Source of the DNA: Paenibacillus xylanivorans
GTDB taxonomy: Bacteria > Bacillota > Bacilli > Paenibacillales > Paenibacillaceae
Assembly (NCBI RefSeq): GCF_001280595.1
Contig: NZ_LITU01000083.1
Location: 323,473-387,472, forward strand
Length of the DNA: 64,000 nt
Direction of reading: 5' to 3'
Within the stretch, counting starts at the first letter, position 1, and the number at the start of each line of letters is the position of its first letter. This document shows positions 52,001-60,875 of this stretch, piece by piece. The translations under genes and the position numbers were made by a program. The notes beneath the pieces are model-generated. The model worked only from the letters and a program-made list of their open reading frames with translations. It was not told where the DNA came from and ran no database searches.

Positions 52001-54953
52001 CAATGAAGAATACACACTGGGTGGCACGAACTTGCGCCAGATGCTTTTAAACACAGAATATCTCATTGGAACGCCAAAGCTTCGAGAGGGATATTCGAAA
52101 GAACATGAGGCTTTGGGAACAATTCCAACAAGAGAAGCTCTATTTACGGATGAGTACTCCATAGGTACAGCCAGGATTAGACAGTTGTACTTTAATGAGA
52201 GCTATTCTATTGGAATGATTGAACCACGCCAAGCAGCTATTGATATAGATTACTCTCTGGCTACATTAATATGGAGACCGTCTTTGCTTGGCAAGGATTA
52301 TTCCATAAGCCGCGTAAAACCCCGAGATGGAGAAGCAGAGATTAGAAATGCACTCGGTTCCCCGTGGGCAAGGGAAAGTGCGATGGATATTGAGTTTAAT
52401 GCAGGGATGCGCCAAACTTGGGAATCGACTTTGGAAAGCGTCGCTCCTCTAGGGAACCGGGGAGATCATTATGGTTTGGTGCAAAATGAGCTATCTGTGG
52501 CATTTACAGAAATGAAACCAGCTGACCTTGACGATATCCTATTGGCTGATTCAATCACACGAGAGGGCCAATTGAGCGTTGATATCATTTCGGATAATAT
52601 GAACAGACTGTCCTTCATGCTTGAAGAAAACCATTCTACAAGAATCATGAAAGATGCAGCACTCCATGAGGTTGAGAGTGAAGTGGTCAAATTACGCTTC
52701 AGCCAGTTGGATGATGAGGGTATGTATGGTGGCAAAGGTATTAAAGATACCAACTTCATTGAACTGATTTATGATTCGATAAAGGATGCAAAGGATTCGA
52801 CCCTGGAAGATTTCCTGGTTATAGGATCGAAGGGTACACGTATAGCCTTTACTGAGGAGTCCCTACTTTCCATCCATCTGTATAGAGATGCTATAAATTT
52901 AGATAATGATGTTGTATTTGCCTGCAAGAATACTCATGACTCTTACCTTCATGAGACAACAGAGAGCGTTATAGAAAAGATTTCCAATCTTGAAGAACGA
53001 CTCGTAGCAGACAAACCGCAATATGGTTACCTTGATCCTGTATTGCCATTGGGCGGTACAAATCTGAAGTATGGTGATGTCCCAGTGGAATCCGTGGGGG
53101 GCACGGGATTCAGCTATGGAGATATACCTATAGAAATTGTTGGCGGAACGAATTTGAAATACGGGGATGTTCCGGTTGAGATTGTAGGCGGGACAAACCT
53201 GAAGTATGGAGCGATTGAGAATTTGCTTTCAGCAGATAAGCCCCAGTATGGCAATATGGAAGAGAATCTGTTGGCCGACAAACCGCAATATGGACATTTG
53301 GAAGAAAATATTTTCGGATTGAAACATGCCAAAGATTCGTTTCTTCATTCACAGCTTCTCGGCTTGAAGAACGGTAAAGAAGCTGACTTGATCCAAACTA
53401 TTCATTTAAATAAAGAGGGTAGATCAGCATTCCAGCATGACAACTTTTTCGGGAGGAAAGGTGAACGATGGGCACATACCCATGAGATGGTCGATGATGT
53501 AATGAAACTGCGAAATGGATCGCTGGATCAGGACATGTTTTACGGAAACAAAGAGCTAAGAGAATCCATTTTGGAGATGGAACTTGTTGGATTCCAATAT
53601 AAGCAGCTGGACCTAATCCAAAGTGAATATGCTTATCTTAAAACGAGAGATGGTCACATTGAGGAGGATTCGTTCATCAGTTCCAGAATTTCTTATGAGG
53701 CTTATAACCATCAATTGGATTCTGGGATGAGCCTGTTAAGAAGCGCGACTCTCGATTGGGAGCATGTCACAGCAGGGAAAGCCGATCGACATGGTCATTC
53801 ACATGAGATGGAGAGTGGAGTTACAGATCAACGAGCCGGAGACCATTTCGACGGAATTTATGGGACGACATTTCAGAGGTTTGCTTTCTCAGATGCAGAG
53901 GTAAGCTACGGACATAGTTCTCCATATACAAGCTACATTGTTAATGATGGCGAGACTTTTGGCAGCAAGTTAATAGACCCAGGTTATCTCAGTAAGCATG
54001 ATTTTAAAGGGATAACTGAGGAACGGGAAACTAGCATAGAGAGAGAGTTGCCGACAGGAATTGCCAATGCCAGACTGTCTGAAATTGAAGATCCTGATCG
54101 GCTCATGGCTTCATTTGAAGAACGCTGTTCTCAAGTCATCACAGGTTTTATTTTCGCTGAAAGGGCTGAGAAAAGAGCAGAATATTTGGAACAGTTACAC
54201 GCATTTCTTCCTGAGAGAACGACTCATCTAATGGAGATTTATCATGAAGCCAAGATGGAACCGCGAGATAGCTTCACACTGACTGATCATCCGGTAGGGC
54301 ATCGTGAATCTACTGATGCTTACATACCGATGATGGATACGATGGCACAGGGACTTATATTCGATTACTCAGATGATTTGCTGGATCGAGGGATGGACCC
54401 TGAAGATTGGGAGGGAGGCTTGGGTGTACCAGAGGACTACGATCCGAACGACCCGTTCAATGTATACTATCCTTACTCCAAGGATATGGATGCGTTGGAG
54501 CTATCCCAGTCTGATGACTGGAACAAATTCGGTAAAGGCGATTGGGATCGGGACCGATTGATTGGAAAGTTTTATTCCAAAGAGGATACGAAGGACATCA
54601 GTGGATGGTATCGTAATAATTTTCTGGCAGAGACCTACAAGTTCTCAGTTGACTTTAAGGTTAATACGGACACGGATGGAGACGGTGCAGGAATTATATT
54701 CAAATACTTTGATGAAAATAATTATTGGATGTTTATGGTTCACGGAGGAGACAGTGATAACAGCCTGGGTATGAGGACACCGATGCAGCTATATAAAATC
54801 GTTGCTGGCAATCCAACTGCAGTAGGTTCTCCGATGCAACCCTTTAAGTGGGAGAAGAATAAATGGTATACATTGTCCGTATCGGTCATGGAAAACAAGC
54901 TCCAGATCTACACGGACTCGAAATTACAATATGATCTTACGGGCACCGATTAA
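49059..54953 (+). CDS. Giant repeat-containing fibre-like protein with C-terminal lectin-like domain
   Basis: This 1964-residue protein is the largest in the window. The GTG start at 49059 follows GGAAGGGGGCGGTGAT; an earlier in-frame ATG would lie before the terminator. Residues 1-900 are charged and helical (Glu/Arg/His rich). From about 930 to 1090 come roughly 20-residue repeats with the core EYSIGTxRxR (DEYSIGTARIRQ, NESYSIGMIEPRQ). From about 1330 to 1420 come short units based on GGTNLKYGDVPVE and ADKPQYGxxEENL. The C-terminus (about 1790-1964) is a concanavalin-like domain with SVDFKVNTDTDGDGAGIIF, NNYWMFMVHGGD and WYTLSVSVMENKLQIY. This is a fibre or adhesin architecture; the exact receptor is unknown. 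Confidence 0.7.
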   Translation: MSQVVNQYDFTVIDYTTTQYGYLFTVGTTGSRPEDYRFIYMPYSRYPSVLMLDFYMARSISHGFNHQLVEAIRKDLEGEERFIVLGDAKQGKEGILHSSSEGSGSTTKQGNIMNFSFEMERSALIEALEMEHRQEGHRQNDMKSSALDEEMTEGWRVDNDKELKIVRNLGLTRNFVKNLDKLEPGKISFRVSDFGMIADYADSAEEDSQSELVIKQLVHSIRNDKPDMDVAEVFEEVKKIIGRSTENHFLLQALQDNLRTTVLGESIQSKKVSRQDVELLYQELLGLRESDKETLTEEAIITGARIYNNQQLSIFSEMSTAFIRRFQEIKYMHIDRTSPQGTRVYNTSQLALMRTLGGAIRETTFSGMTTGKIAQAFRDIEERMFLSQLNQATRDMEYEMMTQENVLAKLKDRQYPTFLHTDIRGVRQVDKRLYLQDDLGQSSRDRYRYEPVLRPSDILWHPMQAHRIIDKHPSTIESDIILAKKEIESITDVERHFPWAVRDHAEDMNIINDLTTAQRVYLERMYIEYERPEARRIYVVQSTVDRDADQAYRESTEYGFVFRDLQESRRISKIPGYVERESTIGKRVSVEALELLSNLSLGERQSKLETYIEERFHTATLENRKLFIPNIEESADRKKSFNGYTTELTTTERALAHDLWLPEFEEHLAEKEVIRSSQFENLKTFGKNDNQKQLHLTDKPLESHRVRKKMDMEAILQSIRDMDRPTMIRDELLDKLVGGGWLGNKAYPGYLDEEFIVGEILQNSPAVILEMMMEAVNDDRASSYFDENFLIGVRERVDALIDCGILTADKEGERSGIISFNFEGAKESQMGIIGTELAEASKDLGETILEDESISAEMNRRRSTLEADGFEGVKVKENLHGEITEVIYGADFNARPAIIEAEDPLGYLIPGGGLFPDDPAYQGSEVERRGQSSAEYTVGAKFERDGAVLDHGVMGSNGNRESVLHTDFNMGGASRDRYGTINEEYTLGGTNLRQMLLNTEYLIGTPKLREGYSKEHEALGTIPTREALFTDEYSIGTARIRQLYFNESYSIGMIEPRQAAIDIDYSLATLIWRPSLLGKDYSISRVKPRDGEAEIRNALGSPWARESAMDIEFNAGMRQTWESTLESVAPLGNRGDHYGLVQNELSVAFTEMKPADLDDILLADSITREGQLSVDIISDNMNRLSFMLEENHSTRIMKDAALHEVESEVVKLRFSQLDDEGMYGGKGIKDTNFIELIYDSIKDAKDSTLEDFLVIGSKGTRIAFTEESLLSIHLYRDAINLDNDVVFACKNTHDSYLHETTESVIEKISNLEERLVADKPQYGYLDPVLPLGGTNLKYGDVPVESVGGTGFSYGDIPIEIVGGTNLKYGDVPVEIVGGTNLKYGAIENLLSADKPQYGNMEENLLADKPQYGHLEENIFGLKHAKDSFLHSQLLGLKNGKEADLIQTIHLNKEGRSAFQHDNFFGRKGERWAHTHEMVDDVMKLRNGSLDQDMFYGNKELRESILEMELVGFQYKQLDLIQSEYAYLKTRDGHIEEDSFISSRISYEAYNHQLDSGMSLLRSATLDWEHVTAGKADRHGHSHEMESGVTDQRAGDHFDGIYGTTFQRFAFSDAEVSYGHSSPYTSYIVNDGETFGSKLIDPGYLSKHDFKGITEERETSIERELPTGIANARLSEIEDPDRLMASFEERCSQVITGFIFAERAEKRAEYLEQLHAFLPERTTHLMEIYHEAKMEPRDSFTLTDHPVGHRESTDAYIPMMDTMAQGLIFDYSDDLLDRGMDPEDWEGGLGVPEDYDPNDPFNVYYPYSKDMDALELSQSDDWNKFGKGDWDRDRLIGKFYSKEDTKDISGWYRNNFLAETYKFSVDFKVNTDTDGDGAGIIFKYFDENNYWMFMVHGGDSDNSLGMRTPMQLYKIVAGNPTAVGSPMQPFKWEKNKWYTLSVSVMENKLQIYTDSKLQYDLTGTD

Positions 54954-54967
54954 CTCGGTGCTCTTTT
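54943..54967 (+). terminator. Terminator overlapping the end of the giant fibre gene
   Basis: GCACCGA (54943-54949) pairs with TCGGTGC (54955-54961); the stop codon lies in the loop and CTCTTTTT follows. The next gene starts 32 bases later, so it is probably leaky or there is a new promoter. Confidence 0.8.
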
Positions 54968-54998
54968 TGTCGTATAGATAGATTGGGAGGTGATTGGT

Positions 54999-57900
54999 AT
55001 GGGTCATACATTTGGTTTGTTCTCCAAGTCACAGAAAGGTGTATTGTTCGCGAATATGAGGGCGAAGATTGCGGACGAAAGTTACGGCAACCCTAATAAC
55101 CCTGCGTATTTACCGCAGAGTCCCAATGCACCAAGGAGCGAAACCGATCGGCATGGTGAAGAAAACAACCCTATTCTGGGTGATCCAGGTTACGGTCAAA
55201 TCGGACGATGGCAGACGGTTCAATTGGATGCACTGGAGAACAGTATTGATCAAATCATTGAGCAATACCTGAGAGATAAGTCATGGTATGCGAGTGTGCG
55301 ATGTCGCGAAGCGTTATGGAATATGTACCGCAGGATTGAATGGTGGGTAGAACAGCAGCAACCTCCAGATAAAACGCAATATCAGCGGGTACTGCAAATG
55401 ATTAAAGATTGTATTCACAAGATTCTTGAAAATGCACAGAAGCCTGGAGGAAGCCATCATGGTGTGTCATTGCCAGTCTGTCCGGCACCCTACTACCATC
55501 ATTTTAGTGGGAATTACTTCAATCATTTTGATGCTACCGTATATGAGATACCGCTCTTTTCGATGAAAAAGGATGTACCCTTCTCAAATAAATTTCCTGA
55601 TTTCTTTAGATATGTCTCATCGACGGAGGATCAGGAATGGGTGACTGTTCACTCGGTAGGTAAAAATGAACAATCCGGTTCCGAAATGATATTGAAGCTC
55701 GATCTAGGGCTTCTGGAAATTGGGAACTCCTCCAAAATTACATTTAACTGGCGTGTGAAGCGTTACGGTCAGATCAGGTTCAAGTACCTGGCGAGTGCCA
55801 AACGCGGTAATGGCATGCTGTTCTATATTAACGGGCAGCAAGCCGGAGGCGAATGGAGCGAGAGTAGCGGTTGGCAGGAAGCTGCCTTTACGTTACAGCC
55901 AGGACAGATGTATAAGTTTGATTGGCTGATCCGTAAAATGCGCCCAGAAGTATGGCAGAACAATGGCATCTACATCAAGGATATTGAAGTTGTTGAGATT
56001 GTGGATACACGCAAACCGCCTGCGCCGAAGGATTACGATCTGGATGGGGAGCATGTATATGAGTATGGAAACTGGGTTGTAAGATCACCACAAAGTGTGG
56101 CACAGGCACATTTTAAAGGACAGTTCATTATGGATGATTTGCGTAAGAAAACCATGACAATGGACCTGGACAACGAATGTGATGGTACGGTTTCATTCGC
56201 TTACAAAATGGGTGTAGATGAAGAGCCGTATCCGGATCATGATTATCAGTTGTTTTTTGACGACGAAATGCTTCAGCGGACCCAGCGTGGAGATGGAGAT
56301 CATGGTAGCAATGCTCATTCGGTGCATGGTGTGGAGTGGATGTTGAATGGGGTGTATTCAGAAACGGAGACCCACCAGGCCAAAATAGAGTATGAAATCG
56401 TTGCAGGTCCAGATACGACGGTGGACTTGAGAGGTGCACTGGAAGTAACTTGTCCTCCGCGAGAGATTGATCATTGGGAACCATTTCATCGTGGACAAGG
56501 GATTGGGAAATATGAATGGTACATGTCGGGAAATCCAAGATGGATTCGTCAGGGAGATATATTACGTCTGGATGAGCCAAAAGAAGGGGATATGATCGCC
56601 GAAACTTCAGTGAATTTGCCGGATGAGGGGTGGTTCATATTCAGTTATAAGCATCAGTTAAGGCCTACTGAAGCGTTTGAGGTAACTGTAAACGGTATGT
56701 CCGCTCATTATACAACTATGCATGGTAACGGCGAACAAGTACGTATTCCTTTGCAAGCTGGAAACAACGTAATTCAATTTCGAATCAGAGATAGTTTAAC
56801 GGAAGAACCTTTTAAATATCAGCTGAACAAGATGTTTACTTATGGTAATAACACAGGCAATACATACCGGACAACGTCTCCGCTAGGTTCATATGTTGAT
56901 GTGACCCGTGGCTGGGATGTAACAGATGCTGGAGCATCTACGCAAACAAGCGGAGATACGATTACATACAGTGCAGAGCTAAATCCTGGTGCCAAATTAA
57001 ACATTAAAGAACATATGCGTATTTATCCCTCGATGGATTACGATTATGATCCAGACAAAGGAACTTCGAGAGATATCAGAGTATTTGAAGAGTTATTTAA
57101 TAAAAAAGATGATTATGACTCGGCTTTGAAATTTATTGGTGGTTGGAATTGGAAAGATATCAAACCTCCACTATATAATCCTGAAAACCCTCCTGATCCA
57201 ATACCTGTTGGAGATGGTGTCATGTGGGCACAGGGACATAATCAAAATTTTATTTGTGAATTTACAGCTTCGATGGATAACTCTGGATATATTTGCTGGC
57301 AGTATGGTGGCGACTTTGATTTGGGGGAGAAGTTGGAACTACAGATAGATGGCATCAGCGTTTGGACGGGGAGTCAATCTAACGGTGATAAAGGTACGGA
57401 TTGTATGTATCCGCTACCTGCTGGTAATCATACATTCCGCTGGTTATATCAGGACGGGAAGGCGTATATCCCTGGTGGATCTGGAGGCTCCAGTGGGAAT
57501 GGTTCAGACGGAGGACAGACCGGTGGTGCAGGGACAAATCTATTTGGAGAAAATTGTTTTCCAAGTGGAAAGAAGACTCATGATATTCAATATGTACAAA
57601 ACTCTTATTCTGGAAAATCGGATCAAACGAGCTGGTGGAAATGGTCTAATCAGGGTAGAAGCTATAGCAGTAATGGTTCTATATATGCCCATGGGCTGCT
57701 TCAAGAAGGAAAAGTGATTACACGTGATTTCTATTCTCCCTACTTTGGAAGAATGAATTATGTCGAGACACTGAATGTTTATCCGGTTCAAAAAACAACG
57801 GTTTATGGAAGAAGACCTCTCAGTCAAACGATTTTTAAAGAGGATCCACAAGTCAAAAAACAAAATGGTTATTATGGAATTAATGTGTTCAATACCAAGC

Positions 57901-59660
57901 CGGGTAATCCCGATTCCGATTTTAATAGTGAGCACACCAAAAAGGTATATCTGGATTTTTATTGCAATGGCAGCTTTGAAATCAGTTTTAGATATATGTG
58001 CTATCTTTTTGATGTTGATCAACAAAGAGCAAAGTTTAGAGTTTACTATTACCCGAAAGACAGGGAGAATCTGGCAAAGGTTATTCTTGATGAGGATAAG
58101 AATAGAGGATACAAAAGTAATGAAATAAATTATCTATCTATTACTCAAGAACAATGGAGCAAGGCTGCGATTTTTTCCACCCCAGTGCATGTAGCTGCTC
58201 CGGGGACGTATACCTTATGTATTGGATTAACAGATACTTACACGGACAATGATCAAGATTCTAATCAAATTCCTTATTATGGAGCAATCAAAGATATCCT
58301 AATTAAAACTGAGGATCCTGCTGAGAGAAATGGCCAATACCTTACAGATCTTTTCAGACCAGACAATCAAACCTTTACTTTATTGGAACTTATAGATAAA
58401 GCCAATGGGCAGACAGTATACTCTCGCAAATATTACGGTTTAAATGGCGAATCTGCGACATATCCAATTGATCTTTCTGCATATACGCAGCCTGGACATG
58501 CTTATACAGTACAATATAGTTTGCATAAAAAAAATGGAAGTACAACAGCTAATGGTTTGGATGCCGGTGGTTTCACGCTAAGCGGAGGATACTTTAAAGA
58601 AACCTGGGATGCCTACTGCAAAGATGCTCAGGGGAAATTGTACCGGGAAGGAGAATCGCCGCATCCAGGAGAAGATTCATGGAATCCGCCTGGGCCAGGT
58701 ACAACTGCTCCGGATGGTGGGAGCCACGCTTGGCTTGATGTCATTCGATTATACAAAAATACGAGTAGAGCCTGTCCGGGCACAAAAATTGTCATTGAAA
58801 CCTTTGAGGATGGTCAATTACTACTTCCACCAAAGTACGTGACGGATGAAGATGATAAGATCATCTCCATTGAAGTCGAAAACAACTCAGACCAGAAGAA
58901 GAAATACGAGGTTCGTGTTCGATTCGAGCAGGGGTGCACAGGAGATGGTGCAATGATTTGGGGTGGTTCGTTGCACTTAGATGATATTGATAAACTTGAT
59001 CCATCCTGGGCAGAGGTGACCCACTTTGAAGTATGGGATAACAAACCAATCTGGATGGGCGGCTGTGATAATAGTCATATGCGCGTAAAAATTACCCGTG
59101 AAGATGGAAAAGTGTTATGGGATGAAAAGTATTACGGGGATGGATACCGAGGCTTCGAACTAAATGATCTGGCTCCCAAGCCATATAGCAAGTATAAAGT
59201 GGAGATTACCACAGATCAGAAGGGGCAGATCAGCGACTGGACAGGAAAGCGATATATGACCACCTTCCGGGTGCATGACTTCAAAGCCTACGAAAGATGG
59301 GTATGGGTACCTGAGCCATTTGATTGTCAGCTGGATTTTTTCATAGACGGAGAGTTAATCAAAACATTTACCAAAGAGGGTGGTTACTATACCTTCTCAC
59401 ATCCGGTTCCTAAAGGTAAACATGAATTCAAATGGGTATTCACCTCACTACAGGAAGCTGGCACGCGGAGTTATGAATACGCGAATTTGGACTGGATGGA
59501 ACTGACCAACTGGATCTGTGATGACGTCTATGTCATTCCTTACTGCGAAGGCGGAGGTGGAGACCAGTGTGTAGAAGCACTCATCAAGTGCTTGCTGGAA
59601 GTTTGGAAAGCAAGGCCCAAGATGTGTGTGATCGGTAAACGTATCTGGCTATTCACGTAA
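54999..59660 (+). CDS. Very large multi-domain beta-sandwich appendage protein
   Basis: From ATG 54999 (GGGAGGTGATT upstream; the in-frame GTG at 54990 overlaps it) the product is 1553 residues. It begins MGHTFGLFSKSQKGVLFANM, followed by a helical Trp-rich segment to about residue 150. After that several similar beta-sandwich units appear, with recurring phrases such as ITFNWRVKRYGQIRFKYLAS, LFYINGQQAGGEW, TVSFAYKMGVDEEPY and KYYGDGYRGFELN. These resemble carbohydrate-binding and family-G2/LamG-like domains. A Gly/Ser linker lies near residue 830. Repeated phrases of the type WISY-x-YG and YYG show internal duplication. No enzyme site was recognised. It is probably a lateral or terminal fibre. 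Confidence 0.6.
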   Translation: MGHTFGLFSKSQKGVLFANMRAKIADESYGNPNNPAYLPQSPNAPRSETDRHGEENNPILGDPGYGQIGRWQTVQLDALENSIDQIIEQYLRDKSWYASVRCREALWNMYRRIEWWVEQQQPPDKTQYQRVLQMIKDCIHKILENAQKPGGSHHGVSLPVCPAPYYHHFSGNYFNHFDATVYEIPLFSMKKDVPFSNKFPDFFRYVSSTEDQEWVTVHSVGKNEQSGSEMILKLDLGLLEIGNSSKITFNWRVKRYGQIRFKYLASAKRGNGMLFYINGQQAGGEWSESSGWQEAAFTLQPGQMYKFDWLIRKMRPEVWQNNGIYIKDIEVVEIVDTRKPPAPKDYDLDGEHVYEYGNWVVRSPQSVAQAHFKGQFIMDDLRKKTMTMDLDNECDGTVSFAYKMGVDEEPYPDHDYQLFFDDEMLQRTQRGDGDHGSNAHSVHGVEWMLNGVYSETETHQAKIEYEIVAGPDTTVDLRGALEVTCPPREIDHWEPFHRGQGIGKYEWYMSGNPRWIRQGDILRLDEPKEGDMIAETSVNLPDEGWFIFSYKHQLRPTEAFEVTVNGMSAHYTTMHGNGEQVRIPLQAGNNVIQFRIRDSLTEEPFKYQLNKMFTYGNNTGNTYRTTSPLGSYVDVTRGWDVTDAGASTQTSGDTITYSAELNPGAKLNIKEHMRIYPSMDYDYDPDKGTSRDIRVFEELFNKKDDYDSALKFIGGWNWKDIKPPLYNPENPPDPIPVGDGVMWAQGHNQNFICEFTASMDNSGYICWQYGGDFDLGEKLELQIDGISVWTGSQSNGDKGTDCMYPLPAGNHTFRWLYQDGKAYIPGGSGGSSGNGSDGGQTGGAGTNLFGENCFPSGKKTHDIQYVQNSYSGKSDQTSWWKWSNQGRSYSSNGSIYAHGLLQEGKVITRDFYSPYFGRMNYVETLNVYPVQKTTVYGRRPLSQTIFKEDPQVKKQNGYYGINVFNTKPGNPDSDFNSEHTKKVYLDFYCNGSFEISFRYMCYLFDVDQQRAKFRVYYYPKDRENLAKVILDEDKNRGYKSNEINYLSITQEQWSKAAIFSTPVHVAAPGTYTLCIGLTDTYTDNDQDSNQIPYYGAIKDILIKTEDPAERNGQYLTDLFRPDNQTFTLLELIDKANGQTVYSRKYYGLNGESATYPIDLSAYTQPGHAYTVQYSLHKKNGSTTANGLDAGGFTLSGGYFKETWDAYCKDAQGKLYREGESPHPGEDSWNPPGPGTTAPDGGSHAWLDVIRLYKNTSRACPGTKIVIETFEDGQLLLPPKYVTDEDDKIISIEVENNSDQKKKYEVRVRFEQGCTGDGAMIWGGSLHLDDIDKLDPSWAEVTHFEVWDNKPIWMGGCDNSHMRVKITREDGKVLWDEKYYGDGYRGFELNDLAPKPYSKYKVEITTDQKGQISDWTGKRYMTTFRVHDFKAYERWVWVPEPFDCQLDFFIDGELIKTFTKEGGYYTFSHPVPKGKHEFKWVFTSLQEAGTRSYEYANLDWMELTNWICDDVYVIPYCEGGGGDQCVEALIKCLLEVWKARPKMCVIGKRIWLFT

Positions 59661-59676
59661 TGAAAGGAGGATCTTT

Positions 59677-60816
59677 ATGGGTGTTGCAAGATTGAAAGAG
59701 TCGGGCAGGATTTACGAGGAAGACTTTGCAAATTCCAACTCCAGCCTTGATTTCAAATGGGAAGTGCTACCTAACGACCCTGCCCGCTATGACGCGGGTA
59801 GAGGTAGCTTAGTGCTGAAACATGGCTCCGATCCACTGTACATGTTCTACAAACCTTTAACGGATATCAAGCAATTTGTGATGGATGTGAGGAACAGCTA
59901 CAATCCTGATACGGAGGGGTGTTACGGAGGCGTTATCGTTTTTGTGGACGAGCATAATTTCATGGAGATTGAAGAGTTTTTGGATATGTCTTTACCAACA
60001 CCTTTGTTGAAAACTTATCCATGGATTCGGTTAGTACGAGACTACAACTATTATACGGCATATTGGTCAGATGATGGCCTGCTGTGGAACATTATAGGTT
60101 CAGTTGAATTGGCGGGAGCGCCCAAGATTGGTCTCTATTTAAAAGGGGATGGAGATCATCCAATGCAAGTTCAGTATATTCGAATCAACAAAGGGACGTC
60201 TGTTGCAGTAGATAATTTGACCAAAGGAACTGTGGTTGATCTGATTGACAAGAATGGCATTGTGCTCGAATCAAGAGTATGTCGGTCCGAAGAAACGGTT
60301 GTACATTTTGATATGGGGCAATATTCGTATCCGTTTGAGGGGAATTTCGGGGTTAAGCTTCCCGATGGCAATCGTTTTCAGGCCATGGATTCCATAAAGC
60401 TCTTTAGAGGTGACCAAATGTATTTCGAGGTTACTCCAGATTTATATTATAAAGAGTCAAATCCTGAAACCGGAGAAGATTTCGATGTGCTCCTTTATCC
60501 CAATACGGATCGTTTCCTTGGTTATTTAACAGCAGGTGGTTCTGCAACTCAAGAAGTTCGAATGTTTGCCAAAAATCCCATGATGTCAGGAGAATTTAGA
60601 GATGTAACCTTTGCGCTCACAACAGGCACGGAAAAAGTACAAATTGCTCCTGACGTTGGAGGTATACCAGGTGCTTTCAGTTACTCAATCACGGCCTTTA
60701 GTATTTCGCCGGGAGCCTCCTATCCATTTTGGCTGCGAATGGAGAGGGAAGAATCACAAGACAGATATGCCTCCCAAGTTAAATTTTCTCTGCAAATGTA
60801 TTCGACATACATCTAG
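59677..60816 (+). CDS. Appendage protein with concanavalin-like N-terminal domain
   Basis: The 379-residue protein starts MGVARLKESGRIYEEDFANS. Residues about 20-175 look like a DUF1349/concanavalin-type sandwich (SLDFKWEVLPNDPARYDAG, GGVIVFVDEHNFMEIEEFLD, IRLVRDYNYYTAYWSDDG). The second half is another beta domain with VTPDLYYKESNPETGEDF. AAAGGAGGATCTTT precedes the ATG. It lies between the two largest fibres and the coiled-coil protein, so it is likely another particle surface or fibre-attachment piece. No enzyme signature is visible. Confidence 0.6.
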   Translation: MGVARLKESGRIYEEDFANSNSSLDFKWEVLPNDPARYDAGRGSLVLKHGSDPLYMFYKPLTDIKQFVMDVRNSYNPDTEGCYGGVIVFVDEHNFMEIEEFLDMSLPTPLLKTYPWIRLVRDYNYYTAYWSDDGLLWNIIGSVELAGAPKIGLYLKGDGDHPMQVQYIRINKGTSVAVDNLTKGTVVDLIDKNGIVLESRVCRSEETVVHFDMGQYSYPFEGNFGVKLPDGNRFQAMDSIKLFRGDQMYFEVTPDLYYKESNPETGEDFDVLLYPNTDRFLGYLTAGGSATQEVRMFAKNPMMSGEFRDVTFALTTGTEKVQIAPDVGGIPGAFSYSITAFSISPGASYPFWLRMEREESQDRYASQVKFSLQMYSTYI

Positions 60817-60875
60817 CTTAATTTTGTTGAAACCATTACGTATAGATTATGTAAGGCAAGAATGGAGGTGGTCAA

